Assembly (NCBI RefSeq): GCF_016463975.1
Contig: NZ_JAEMNX010000001.1
Location: forward strand, 248,001 to 312,000
Length of the DNA stretch: 64,000 nucleotides
From: Marinomonas transparens
GTDB lineage: Bacteria > Pseudomonadota > Gammaproteobacteria > Pseudomonadales > Marinomonadaceae
Reading direction: 5' to 3'
Notes under the pieces: generated by a model
Databases searched by the model: none
What the model was told of the DNA's origin: nothing
The model's input: the letters and a program-made list of their open reading frames with translations, nothing else
Shown: piece by piece, positions 9,397-18,070 of the stretch
Layout: the number at the start of each line of letters is the position of its first letter
Numbering within the stretch: the first letter of the stretch is position 1
Translations under genes and position numbers: made by a program

Positions 9397-9879
9397 ATGA
9401 ATACACATATTGAAAATGCCGTGGCAGAAAACCTAGAAGAAGGACGCCTCAGTCTAAAGGAAAGTATTCTGGTGCTTGCCGTCATATCCATTGTCAGTCT
9501 TGTTAGTAATTGGGCAGGGACAGGTATTAGCCCTATTCAAGCGTTTCCAGCCATGTTGATTATTTACGCGATGGTCATCGTCGGCTTATTGTTGTCTAAG
9601 TTTATTCCTATTGGCTTTCCTGCTGTGGCTTGGGTATCACTGGTGAGTGTTCTTATCAGCATTCCCATCTCTCCTCTTTCTGCTCCAGTTTTAGCTGAGC
9701 TGAAAAACCTAGGGTTCCTAGCCATAGTTACCCCAGTGTTAGCCTATGCAGCGATGGCAATCGCCAAAGCAGAAGTAGATCTGTTTAAAAAATCTGGTTT
9801 GAAAATTGCCGCGATTTCCATTCTGGTCTTCACTGGTACTTATGTTGGCTCGGTTTTCGTTGCAGATGCCCTGCTATAA
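9397..9879 (+). CDS. Small membrane protein, probable partner of the DUF3100 protein
   Basis: A 160-residue protein with a charged N-terminal tail ('EEGRLSLKES') and four predicted hydrophobic helices near residues 25-45, 50-70, 75-95 and 105-155. It is not recognised by name. Its start lies 1 bp after the stop of the DUF3100 gene, which implies tight co-expression. A large plus small membrane pair of this kind recalls two-component carriers such as MadL-MadM. A shared transport role is inferred, not shown. Confidence 0.65.
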   Translation: MNTHIENAVAENLEEGRLSLKESILVLAVISIVSLVSNWAGTGISPIQAFPAMLIIYAMVIVGLLLSKFIPIGFPAVAWVSLVSVLISIPISPLSAPVLAELKNLGFLAIVTPVLAYAAMAIAKAEVDLFKKSGLKIAAISILVFTGTYVGSVFVADALL

Positions 9880-9886
9880 AAATGAG

Positions 9887-9922
9887 GCATCATGGTGACA
9901 AACAACACCATGATGCTTTTTT
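9887..9922 (+). terminator. Rho-independent terminator after the membrane pair
   Basis: GCATCATGGTG (9887-9897) and CACCATGATGC (9906-9916) form a perfect 11-bp stem with an 8-nt loop, followed by six T. It separates the transporter-like pair from the enzyme genes, which therefore need their own promoter. Confidence 0.9.
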
Positions 9923-9942
9923 AAGCCTTCTATTTATATAGC

Positions 9943-9959
9943 GTTGCCTTTAAAGCAAC
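9943..9959. promoter_or_regulatory. GTTGC-N7-GCAAC inverted repeat, second copy
   Basis: The sequence is GTTGCCTTTAAAGCAAC, matching the 8460 copy at all ten arm positions and at the flanking CT and AA. It lies 80 bp before the dehydrogenase gene that begins the second transcription unit. Confidence 0.6.
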
Positions 9960-10038
9960 AATCCTAACCCGCATCCTTCTTTTTCAATTTTTTTGTCGTG
10001 TCATTATTTAAACATCATTCATCATAGGTAAATCACTC

Positions 10039-10932
10039 ATGAATCCAATTATAGGTGTTATCGGGCTAGGTAACATGGGTCGTAATATGGCCGCCACACT
10101 TGTCGGCAAAGGTTTTTCCGTTATCGGTTTTGATTTATCTGACACCGCCCGCCAACAAGCAGAGAAACAAGGCATAGTGCCTGCAAATCATCTTGACGAT
10201 ATCGCTAGGCAGTGTTCGGTCGTAATTTTATCTCTTCCTAAAGCGGAGCATGTTGAAGCGGTTTGCTTAGGTGACAATGGCTTAATCAAGCAGCTGACCT
10301 CTGGCACCATTGTCATAGACACCACAACATCCATCCCAGAAATGAGCCGAAAAATAGCCAATGCCTTTGCACCACAAGGTATTGAATTTATCGATGCACC
10401 TGTCTCAGGTGGCCCAGCAGGCGCTGCTGCGGGAACCATGAGTATGGTAATTGGCGGCAAGCTAGACACTTATCATCTTGTCTTACCCATTCTAGAAGCC
10501 ATGAGCAGTGTACGGGTCCATGTTGGCGATGTTGGCGCAGGAAACATTGCCAAGATTGCGAACAATATGCTTGCGGCTGCTCACCTTATTACGACCTCTG
10601 AAGCACTCACTTTGGCTGAAAAAGCGGGTGTTGATCCAAGCAAAGTGCTTGAGGCAATCAATGCAGGATCAGGCCGCAGTGGTGCAAGCCAAGCCATGTT
10701 TCCAACTTGGGTAATGAACAAAGCTTATGACTCTGGCTTTACAATGGGCTTGATGAGAAAAGACGTCGGTCTAGCAAAAGCCTTAGCGCAAAATTTGGAG
10801 CTGAACTTACCCATGACGATGAAAACCGCTGAACTATGGCAGCAAAGTGCGGCGGTATTACCGGACAGCGATGATTTTTGCTGTATCGCCCAGTGCACTA
10901 ATCCATCACTGTTTGCTAAAGAGACCAAGTAA
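10039..10932 (+). CDS. 3-hydroxyisobutyrate-dehydrogenase-family oxidoreductase
   Basis: A 297-residue NAD(P)-dependent beta-hydroxyacid dehydrogenase. The N-terminal Rossmann motif is 'GVIGLGNMG' (residues 6-14). The substrate-binding motif 'DAPVSGGPAGAAAGT' is at about 119-133, and the catalytic lysine of 'AKIANNM' is near position 172. Family members oxidise 3-hydroxyisobutyrate, reduce tartronate semialdehyde or act on related hydroxyacids. The product here is probably a semialdehyde, because an aldehyde dehydrogenase follows with a TAATG overlap. The exact substrate cannot be read from the sequence. Confidence 0.85.
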   Translation: MNPIIGVIGLGNMGRNMAATLVGKGFSVIGFDLSDTARQQAEKQGIVPANHLDDIARQCSVVILSLPKAEHVEAVCLGDNGLIKQLTSGTIVIDTTTSIPEMSRKIANAFAPQGIEFIDAPVSGGPAGAAAGTMSMVIGGKLDTYHLVLPILEAMSSVRVHVGDVGAGNIAKIANNMLAAAHLITTSEALTLAEKAGVDPSKVLEAINAGSGRSGASQAMFPTWVMNKAYDSGFTMGLMRKDVGLAKALAQNLELNLPMTMKTAELWQQSAAVLPDSDDFCCIAQCTNPSLFAKETK

Positions 10933-12446
10933 TGAAGAATCAATTTCAAGCCATTATCAGCCGCTATTGGGAAAATACGGCAACCATCCCTAGTTTTGTC
11001 GACGGTGAGTTTGTCACAGGCAAAGGCGAAGACATCGTGATTCATAATGCCCATGATGGCAGCGAACGTTTTCGTTACCCTGACGCTGATGAGTCCATCA
11101 TTCTAAAAGCCAACGCGGCGGCAAAAATCGCGGGTAAAGCATGGTGGGCGATGAGCGCTCAGGCTCGCGGTCAAATAATGTATCGCATCGGCACAAAACT
11201 TCGTGAAGTCGCAGACGACTTAGCCTCGGTTGAATGCTACTCATCGAATAAACCGATTCGCGATGCCAGAGTCGAAGTATCAAAAGTAGCCGAAATGTTT
11301 GAATACTACGCAGGCTGGGCAGATAAACTTCACGGTGAAGTGATTCCTGTACCGACTTCTCATCTTAATTATGTCAAATACGAACCACTCGGCACGGTTC
11401 TACAAATCACGCCTTGGAACGCGCCTATTTTCACCTGTGGTTGGCAACTTGCTCCAGCGATTGCGGCAGGCAATGCGGTCATTTTGAAACCATCAGAACT
11501 AACGCCCGTATCTTCTTTATTAGTGGCTGCGATTGCCCACGAAGCAGGGATTCCAAAAGGCTTGATCAATGTGATCGCAGGGTATGGTCATACAGCAGGG
11601 CAATTCGCGATTCAAAACGCAACCATTCGTAAAGTGGTGTTTGTCGGTTCTCCTGCCACAGGTAAGCGCATTGCCATTTCCGCTGCCGAGCGAGGTATTC
11701 CTTGTGTCTTAGAACTGGGTGGAAAATCAGCCAACATCGTTTTTGATGACGCCGATTTGGACCTTGCTGTAAAAGGGGCTCAAGCGGCTATTTTCTCTGG
11801 GGCTGGACAAAGTTGCGTGTCAGGCTCTCGTCTCTTGGTACAAGAAAGCATTTATGAGCGCTTTTGTGAGGCTGTGGCCCAAGCAGCCAAGAATTTTGTT
11901 ATCGGAAACCCTCAGGAAGAATCGACACAAATTGGCCCAATTCATAATGCTAAGCAATATCAACATGTCACGACCATGTTGAAATCAGCTGTTAATGAAG
12001 GTGCCACCATTGTTGATAACGGGCTGCCTTCTGTACCTGATAATGCCGGTTATTATGTCAATCCTACGGTATTAAAAGGTCAAAACCAGATGCATTGTGC
12101 CCAAGAAGAAATTTTTGGCCCTGTCGTTGTTGCGATTCCTTTTAAAGATGAAGACGATGCCATCGCCATTGCCAATGACAGCCGCTTTGGCCTAGCTGGT
12201 GCCGTATGGACGAAGGACGTTGGTCGCGCCCATCGTGTTGCTGATCAAGTCAAAGCCGGCACCTTTTGGATTAACAGTTATAAAACCATTAACGTCGCTT
12301 CCCCATTTGGTGGCTATGGCGAAAGTGGTTATGGTCGCTCATCGGGTTTAGACGCGTTACGTGAATACAGTGAAGTGAAAAGTATTTGGGTAGAAACAGC
12401 CAGAACCCCAGCGGCAAACTTTGGTTATGGCGCAAATTTGGAGTAA
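10932..12446 (+). CDS. NAD(P)-dependent aldehyde dehydrogenase
   Basis: A 504-residue aldehyde dehydrogenase of the classical (betaine-aldehyde-like) group. The oxyanion Asn is in 'TPWNAP' (N163), the general base Glu in 'LELGGKS' (E261) and the nucleophile in 'GAGQSCVSGS' (C295). 'FGPVVVAIPF' and 'PFGGYGESGYGR' complete the signature. It oxidises an aldehyde to a carboxylate, presumably the product of the preceding dehydrogenase. The ATG shares a base with the upstream stop, and the M20 hydrolase begins 6 bp after its own stop. Confidence 0.88.
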   Translation: MKNQFQAIISRYWENTATIPSFVDGEFVTGKGEDIVIHNAHDGSERFRYPDADESIILKANAAAKIAGKAWWAMSAQARGQIMYRIGTKLREVADDLASVECYSSNKPIRDARVEVSKVAEMFEYYAGWADKLHGEVIPVPTSHLNYVKYEPLGTVLQITPWNAPIFTCGWQLAPAIAAGNAVILKPSELTPVSSLLVAAIAHEAGIPKGLINVIAGYGHTAGQFAIQNATIRKVVFVGSPATGKRIAISAAERGIPCVLELGGKSANIVFDDADLDLAVKGAQAAIFSGAGQSCVSGSRLLVQESIYERFCEAVAQAAKNFVIGNPQEESTQIGPIHNAKQYQHVTTMLKSAVNEGATIVDNGLPSVPDNAGYYVNPTVLKGQNQMHCAQEEIFGPVVVAIPFKDEDDAIAIANDSRFGLAGAVWTKDVGRAHRVADQVKAGTFWINSYKTINVASPFGGYGESGYGRSSGLDALREYSEVKSIWVETARTPAANFGYGANLE

Positions 12447-12452
12447 CAGACA

Positions 12453-13604
12453 ATGGATATGAAACAGCTTGTTGCTGACACCATCAAATGGCGAAAGGAC
12501 TTTCATCAATACCCAGAACTTGGCTTTAATGAACACCAAACCGCACAAAAAGTAGCCAATTTATTACGTGAGTTTGGCCTTGATGTTCACACCGGCATTG
12601 GCGTCACTGGGGTAGTTGGTGTGCTAAAAAATGGCCATGGCCCAAGTATAGGTTTACGCGCCGATATGGATGCTCTGCCAATGCAAGAACTCGGTAACCC
12701 AGACTATAAATCTCAGCATAAAGGCTGCATGCACGCCTGTGGTCATGATGGTCACACCGCCATGTTGCTAGGTGCAGCTCGATATCTTGCTGAACATAAG
12801 CCCTTCAGTGGCACAGTTTATTTCGTCTTCCAACCTGCAGAAGAAAATTTGGGCGGCGCACAAAAGATGATCGAAGATGGTTTGTTTGAGCGCTTTCCAA
12901 TGACAGCCATTTACGGCCTACATAACTGGCCGGGGTTACCAGCAGGGCATATTGCCGTAAATGATGGCGCAATGATGGCGTCATTAGACACTTTTGAAAT
13001 TACGGTCACAGGAAAAGGGTCTCATGCCGCTATGCCTCATATGGGGGTTGATCCTATTGTCGCGGCATCCGATTTGGTGTTGCGTTTACAAACCATCGTT
13101 TCTCGTCATGTTTCACCGTTAGAGTCCGCTGTCGTTAGTGTCACCATGTTTAATAGCGGTGAGGCGATTAATGTCTTGCCAGAATCCGCGTCGCTACAGG
13201 GCACGGTGCGTTGCTTAAATAAACAAGTGCGTCAGCAAATTGAAAAACTAATGACAGACTATGTTGCCAGCTATAATCAATCTCCTGGGCTTAAAGTTGA
13301 ATTAGCGTTCAAGCGTGGTTATCCAGTCACTACCAACCATGCACAACATGCCGCGATCATTCACCAAGTAGCTCAAGCCCAGTGCGGGAAGGCAAATACT
13401 CATCACAATATTCAACCCTCTATGGCATCCGAGGATTTTGCTTTTATGTTAGAGCATTGTCCGGGGGCCTATTTTTGGTTAGGCGTAGATGAAGGCGAGT
13501 CCGTCGCACTACATAACCCCTATTATGATTTCAACGATCAAGTGATTGAGGTGGCTATCCAATTTTGGTGCAACCTAGTAAAACAACAGCTCCCTAGCTG
13601 TTAA
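12453..13604 (+). CDS. M20-family amidohydrolase (hippurate/N-acyl-amino-acid hydrolase type)
   Basis: A 383-residue metallo-amidohydrolase of the M20D group. Metal-binding motifs are 'CMHACGHDGH' (92-101), 'QPAEENLGG' (127-135, catalytic Glu) and 'GLHNWPGL' (His near 157). The dimerisation lid starts at 'TGKGSHAAMPH'. Members release free amino acids or amines from N-acyl, hippurate-like or conjugated substrates in the cytoplasm. GGAG is 8 bp before the ATG. It is the third gene of the enzyme unit and probably makes the substrate for the two upstream dehydrogenases. Confidence 0.87.
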   Translation: MDMKQLVADTIKWRKDFHQYPELGFNEHQTAQKVANLLREFGLDVHTGIGVTGVVGVLKNGHGPSIGLRADMDALPMQELGNPDYKSQHKGCMHACGHDGHTAMLLGAARYLAEHKPFSGTVYFVFQPAEENLGGAQKMIEDGLFERFPMTAIYGLHNWPGLPAGHIAVNDGAMMASLDTFEITVTGKGSHAAMPHMGVDPIVAASDLVLRLQTIVSRHVSPLESAVVSVTMFNSGEAINVLPESASLQGTVRCLNKQVRQQIEKLMTDYVASYNQSPGLKVELAFKRGYPVTTNHAQHAAIIHQVAQAQCGKANTHHNIQPSMASEDFAFMLEHCPGAYFWLGVDEGESVALHNPYYDFNDQVIEVAIQFWCNLVKQQLPSC

Positions 13605-13633
13605 TTGAGCTCGTTCCAATGAGCCTCCCTTTA

Positions 13634-13661
13634 GCAGTGAGCTTTGCTCGCTGCTTTTTTT
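13634..13661 (+). terminator. Terminator after the M20 hydrolase gene
   Basis: GCAGTGAGC and GCTCGCTGC form a 9-bp stem with one T.G wobble and a TTT loop, followed by seven T. Confidence 0.88.
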
Positions 13662-13690
13662 ATTCTATTCTTTGCCACCATCATAATGTG

Positions 13691-13707
13691 GTTTACTGGT
13701 AAGCAAG
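13691..13707. promoter_or_regulatory. Degenerate third copy of the GTTGC-type site before the LysR gene
   Basis: GTTTACTGGTAAGCAAG shares GTT, CT and AAGCAA in register with the two perfect sites: 11 of the 14 fixed positions by hand count. It touches the start codon of the regulator, which would suit autorepression. Confidence 0.35.
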
Positions 13708-14619
13708 ATGAAAGAGATTAACTCAAAACGTTTGGCTTATTTTTATGAAGCCGTATCATTGGGAACGATTCGCGCAGCGGCGGATAAATTAGATGTCGCC
13801 CCTTCCGCCATTAGCCGTCAAATAACTCAGCTAGAAGAAGAGCTGGCTTGTATTCTGATTGAGCGACATAGAAAAGGGGTTCGACCAACCGAAGCCGGGC
13901 AGCTATTAATCAAATATCACCGTGAATCCACCTCACACGAAGAAGTCTGCCTGTCTGAGCTTCAGGCGTTAAGAGGTTTAAAATCAGGCCATATCTCATT
14001 AGCCATTGGAGAAGGTTTTATCGGCGATGTGATGTCAAAAGCCCTGCCTCAATTTCAGGCTTTGTACCCAGATTTAACCTTGTCGGTACATATTGGAGGG
14101 TCCAATGAATTAATTCGCCGAATTCAAGAAGACGACGCCCATATTGGCGTACTGTTTCATCCACCACATCATCAAAAATTACGTTCACATCAGGTATCAC
14201 TCCATCCATTATGTGCCATTGTGCCGCCAGACCATCCCCTGACACAGCTTAATCGCCCTATTGAATTAGAAGATATCATCCCTTATCCGATTGCCTTACA
14301 AGAAGCCGAGTTTGGCGTGAGACAACTGATCGCACTTGCAGAATTCAAACACCGAGCACGACTCTCTCCCACCATGACGGTGAATTCATTCTCTTTATTA
14401 AAGGAGTTTTTACGATCTAATATGGGAATAACCATTCTGCCAGAGTTCGTGGTAAGAAGAGAGCTAGAGGACAAGCGAGTTGTCTCCCTGCCAATACAAG
14501 ACCCTATTTTGTCTTCTGGTGAAGCTCATATTGTGACTCGTCTTGGACGCCAGCTAACAGAAGCACCTTTGGCTTTGCTTCAGCATTTACAGCTTTGGAT
14601 GAAAGACTTCCATTCATAA
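13708..14619 (+). CDS. LysR-family transcriptional regulator of the amidohydrolase cluster
   Basis: A 303-residue LysR protein. The N-terminal winged helix-turn-helix spans about residues 5-65 ('GTIRAAADKLDVAPSAISRQ' is the recognition region). A periplasmic-binding-protein-like effector domain follows from about residue 90. Its position directly after the enzyme unit, and the LysR-type T-N11-A inverted repeats before both units, suggest it controls the cluster in response to its substrate. No effector can be predicted. Confidence 0.85.
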   Translation: MKEINSKRLAYFYEAVSLGTIRAAADKLDVAPSAISRQITQLEEELACILIERHRKGVRPTEAGQLLIKYHRESTSHEEVCLSELQALRGLKSGHISLAIGEGFIGDVMSKALPQFQALYPDLTLSVHIGGSNELIRRIQEDDAHIGVLFHPPHHQKLRSHQVSLHPLCAIVPPDHPLTQLNRPIELEDIIPYPIALQEAEFGVRQLIALAEFKHRARLSPTMTVNSFSLLKEFLRSNMGITILPEFVVRRELEDKRVVSLPIQDPILSSGEAHIVTRLGRQLTEAPLALLQHLQLWMKDFHS

Positions 14620-14656
14620 ATGGTATGCTAAAGAAGGGAAGATGCGAATACAAAAG

Positions 14657-14687
14657 ACGCCAAGCTCGAAGACAAGCTTGGCGTTTT
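14657..14687 (+). terminator. Terminator between the LysR and phytase genes
   Basis: ACGCCAAGCT (14657-14666) pairs with AGCTTGGCGT (14675-14684) over 10 bp, followed by a four-T run. The genes are convergent, so it may serve both strands, although the minus-strand T-run is weaker. Confidence 0.75.
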
Positions 14688-14712
14688 CTATGTCAAAACA
14701 GCCTAAGAGGTT

Positions 14713-16770
14713 TTACTTTTTTAGAACATCACGAATGTTGTTCCAATCGACAATCTTGAAGTTTTGCTTCTCAGCTTTATATTGCCCATCAAGGTTATAC
14801 CAGTCTTGAGCGATAAACATACCGTTTGGATAATCCGCACCAAGGTTAGCCGACACAGCATGAATACCGTCGGTATCGCTGCTGCCATCTACTCCTTTGC
14901 TGTCGTCTCCTATAATGGCGAAACTGGTGACAAAGCGATTGCCATTGTTTAAATCAAACACCGCGTAAGTGTTATTACCTTGGCTCGACGCAATCAAATA
15001 ATTGACCTGATCGTTTTGATACAAGGTAATGCCTTCTATATCTGCCACAAGTTGTTTGCCATCTACCGCTGCAAATAAACTGGCTTTGGTACTGGCGTTT
15101 TCATCCGCTTGGAATGCCCAAATAGCAACATCTTCTTCACCCACATAAAGAATGCCCGTTTTATCATCAGCCACACAGCCTTCAGGTTGCGTATCTACTT
15201 TTAGCGTACGAACAATTTTACCTTCGATTCCTTTTTTTGTTGGCGTTAAACGCCATTGCTCGATCACTCCATTTTTACCATTCAGAAAAGCATAGGCGGT
15301 GCCATCTTTCGCTTGATACATACACAAACCGTAAACAGTATCGACGTTTGATACGAACTGAGCGGCGTCTTGATGAACGTACTTACCAAGCGCTTTTAAC
15401 GGCTGAATGGGTTTCTTTCCATCGGTAATTTTGTATAGCGCCAATGTGTTTAGAACGCGATTCGTCGCTGTGGCTAGGGCAAAACTAGAGCCATCCCAAT
15501 CCTTTACGGTACGAATATCAACGTTGTTTGGCTTACCACCTTTCAGGTATTGAATTTCTTTACCCTGAAGGTCATAAGCCATCAGGCCACCTTTTTTGTT
15601 GGTCGCAATAATAAGGCTTTTCGATGCGTCTTTAGGGTTCAGCCAGAACGCAGGATCATCTGCTGCATCACCGCCTTTGCTCACCTCATCGGTTTCACCA
15701 CTGGCAGCAACCAACTTCACACCTTCGATTTTCAACTGTCGATGGCTTTTCAAGTGAGAAAACTCAATGTCATCGCCCTTTAATTTGCGATTTAACTCAT
15801 CAAAAGCCACTTTTTCATACACTGGCTCATCCGCTTCCGTATTACCGATCCAAATTCCATTCGCTGACGCGGTAATGATTTTGGCTTCTTCAAAACCTTT
15901 GGCATCAAATTTTGCTTTAAATGCATTGCCATCATTACGATCATAAACAAGAAAACCAGCGCCTTCATCGGCCACCAATAAATAGCCTTTTCCATCGGCT
16001 TGGTAGGTTAAATCCAGCCCTTCAATTTCTTCCAAATGGCCTATTGGCTTCACCACATCGACCAGACGACGGTCTTTCACATTTTCAGGATCTGCACCAT
16101 AAGCCCATATACCGATATCTTGTTCTGCAATGTACAGGATGCCTGTTTCATCATCGACAACACACGAACTCAGCTTACCGCCAACTTGCGCACGACGTAC
16201 GGCCACAGGCTCACCAGCGCGGTTTAATACCGCACTGTTGATCTTCCCATCTTGGTATTTAAGTTTGTACTGCACCACATCACCTTCATCGGATAAGCCC
16301 GTGACAGTGGTTTCACCCGTTGTTGCATTCTTATAAAGGCAGACAGCTTCAGGACCAAAATTCGTTGTGATACGACCCACTTCTTGAAGGATAGGCGTCG
16401 CCTTTCGGTCAATACGATAAAAACCAAAAGCATCTTCGTCAGGCAAACCAACCGCAAGAAGGTCCATGCTTTTATTACCATCCATTAAGCCATAACGCAC
16501 ATCCGCACCAATCACTTCTTTGGAATCGTCTTTCATCAAGGTGCGACCTTGTGAATCGAATACCGCAAGGCCGTCTCCCTCTAAGGTGGCAATCAATAAA
16601 TCGTCTTTGGATGCCATAGGGCTGCTCCAGATTGCACCATCTGCGATGTCTTCGTAGCTAGTATCTGTTTTCAGTTGAGTTGAAATAACCGGTGTCTTTG
16701 CGGCATAAGTTTGTGATGTCACAACAGCGCTGATCGCCAATGCAACAAAGGAAAGTGTTAGCTGTGTCAT
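14713..16770 (-). CDS. Secreted dual-domain beta-propeller phytase
   Basis: A 685-residue protein with a likely Sec signal peptide (cleavage near 'TYA-AKT', residue 23). The C-terminal half, from about 355, is a beta-propeller phytase: 'DDPAFWLNP' (371-379), 'GGKPNNVDIR', 'EGCVADDKTGILYVGEEDVAIW' split across repeats, and a terminal 'DGSSDTDGI' motif. The N-terminal half repeats the fold ('SSCVVDDETG', 'IAEQDIGIWAY', about 202-224) but lacks the DDPAxW motif, so it may be an accessory or non-catalytic propeller. The enzyme releases phosphate from phytate using calcium. The signal's n-region lacks Lys or Arg, which is unusual. A Pho-box-like site precedes it. Confidence 0.88.
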   Translation of the reverse strand: MTQLTLSFVALAISAVVTSQTYAAKTPVISTQLKTDTSYEDIADGAIWSSPMASKDDLLIATLEGDGLAVFDSQGRTLMKDDSKEVIGADVRYGLMDGNKSMDLLAVGLPDEDAFGFYRIDRKATPILQEVGRITTNFGPEAVCLYKNATTGETTVTGLSDEGDVVQYKLKYQDGKINSAVLNRAGEPVAVRRAQVGGKLSSCVVDDETGILYIAEQDIGIWAYGADPENVKDRRLVDVVKPIGHLEEIEGLDLTYQADGKGYLLVADEGAGFLVYDRNDGNAFKAKFDAKGFEEAKIITASANGIWIGNTEADEPVYEKVAFDELNRKLKGDDIEFSHLKSHRQLKIEGVKLVAASGETDEVSKGGDAADDPAFWLNPKDASKSLIIATNKKGGLMAYDLQGKEIQYLKGGKPNNVDIRTVKDWDGSSFALATATNRVLNTLALYKITDGKKPIQPLKALGKYVHQDAAQFVSNVDTVYGLCMYQAKDGTAYAFLNGKNGVIEQWRLTPTKKGIEGKIVRTLKVDTQPEGCVADDKTGILYVGEEDVAIWAFQADENASTKASLFAAVDGKQLVADIEGITLYQNDQVNYLIASSQGNNTYAVFDLNNGNRFVTSFAIIGDDSKGVDGSSDTDGIHAVSANLGADYPNGMFIAQDWYNLDGQYKAEKQNFKIVDWNNIRDVLKK

Positions 16771-16834
16771 GGTGCTTCCTCAAATAGTGATAACGAACGA
16801 ATCAAACAATTTGAGCTCACCCTAAAGACAAATA

Positions 16835-16852
16835 ATGTCATCTTTGTGACAA
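16835..16852 (-). promoter_or_regulatory. Pho-box-like site upstream of the phytase gene
   Basis: Read on the minus strand, TTGTCAC-AAAG-ATGACAT gives two half-sites that each match 5 of 7 positions of the CTGTCAT Pho-box repeat, with the normal 4-nt A+T-rich spacer. It lies about 65 bp before the start codon. PhoB control would fit a phosphate-scavenging enzyme. The match is imperfect. Confidence 0.4.
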
Positions 16853-17051
16853 GTTTTTTCCAACAGTTGATAACGCAACTTATAGAAAGGAAAAACACGC
16901 TTTTATAGTCATTTTTGAGCTTTTTAGACTCAATTTATTGCCTTGTCTTTATCGAAAAATCAAAGTGTTAGCGGTGTTTTCTACTTCAAAAAGTGCATAA
17001 GGAATAAATAATTGCATTTGCTATGAGCTGATCGGACTAGCTGTCCCCGTT

Positions 17052-17069
17052 TTGTCATAAATAAGTCAC
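17052..17069 (+). promoter_or_regulatory. Pho-box-like site upstream of the degenerate GGDEF gene
   Basis: TTGTCAT-AAAT-AAGTCAC: the first half-site matches 6 of 7 and the second 4 of 7 positions of the Pho-box repeat. It lies 35 bp before the start of the divergent gene. The rest of 16771-17104 shows no gene. Confidence 0.3.
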
Positions 17070-17104
17070 ATAATAAATGGATAGATTTATTTAGAGGAAG
17101 CCTA

Positions 17105-18067
17105 ATGACAGACTGGTTATATCGTTGGCACTACGCGGTCAGCGGCGGAATGAAAAACATATTACGCCATAAGCGATGGCTCTTTGTACTTAGCTGTGTT
17201 TTTACTAGCTTACTTATCCTCAACTTTTCACAAGGTGAACTCAAACCACAAAGTCGCTGGGTATGGGTGGATATTATTGGTGAAGGTGCGTCCGCTGCCT
17301 GCGTTGTGATTTGGCTGTTAATCGTACTCTCCATGCGACCCCCAGGTTACGTGACAAATTGGTTTGCTGCCGGCTTTATTGGAATTTTTGCCTCTAATTT
17401 CCAAGACTTCCTTGATGAATGGGTACGGCTACCAAAAATCACTACTTGGAATAGTTGGGTAGAGTCCTTACCGATTGGCTTGCTTGCTTTAACCGTGGCC
17501 CTTTGGCTATGGCGTAAAGAACAGCGCCAAATTGACCGCTATTTACTTAAACGCCAAGCCATTTATCAAGATTCGTCACCATTGGATGAAACCACCAGCT
17601 TACCTAAAGCCGCACACCTAAGTGCACAACTTGAACAAGCATTTGCTAAAGGCGCAGCAAGCTGGAAGCAACATGCTCTGTTGTTGTTAGACGTCGCGCC
17701 TTTTTCCGACATTAGTTATCGCCATGGAGGTAAGGAAGCTGACCGTTTCTTAGTCGTTATCAGTGAGCTCATCATGCTGACATTGCGCAAACAGGACGTT
17801 TTATGTCACTTGGCAGGAGATCGATTTGCTTTGGTTTTCAAAAACGTTGATAAAGCAAAAGCTCAACACCTTGCTCAGGAACTCGAAACTCTCATCAAAC
17901 AGTTTCGTTATCGCGTGGAAGGCTTAGAAGACAGTATTGTCGTTGGGGCCTCTATGGTCATGATCATGGCCGATGAAGAGGATGATGCCCCTGAGCACTT
18001 GCTAGACCGAGCCTCATTCGCTTTGTCTCAACAGAATAACAGCGTTTTTTCGAATACATTTGGATAA
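17105..18067 (+). CDS. Membrane protein with a degenerate GGDEF domain
   Basis: A 320-residue protein. Hydrophobic helices near residues 25-42, 55-77, 82-95 and 122-137 form an N-terminal membrane sensor. A C-terminal domain then has the diguanylate-cyclase start motif in weak form ('DETTSLPKAAHLSAQL', normally DxLTGLxNR). In place of GGDEF it has 'LAGDRFALV', that is AGDRF. Loss of the first Gly and of the conserved acidic residue makes cyclase activity unlikely; GTP binding or a structural role is possible. It is 3 bp from an AraC regulator, so the pair is probably one signalling unit. Confidence 0.75.
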   Translation: MTDWLYRWHYAVSGGMKNILRHKRWLFVLSCVFTSLLILNFSQGELKPQSRWVWVDIIGEGASAACVVIWLLIVLSMRPPGYVTNWFAAGFIGIFASNFQDFLDEWVRLPKITTWNSWVESLPIGLLALTVALWLWRKEQRQIDRYLLKRQAIYQDSSPLDETTSLPKAAHLSAQLEQAFAKGAASWKQHALLLLDVAPFSDISYRHGGKEADRFLVVISELIMLTLRKQDVLCHLAGDRFALVFKNVDKAKAQHLAQELETLIKQFRYRVEGLEDSIVVGASMVMIMADEEDDAPEHLLDRASFALSQQNNSVFSNTFG

Positions 18068-18070
18068 TCT

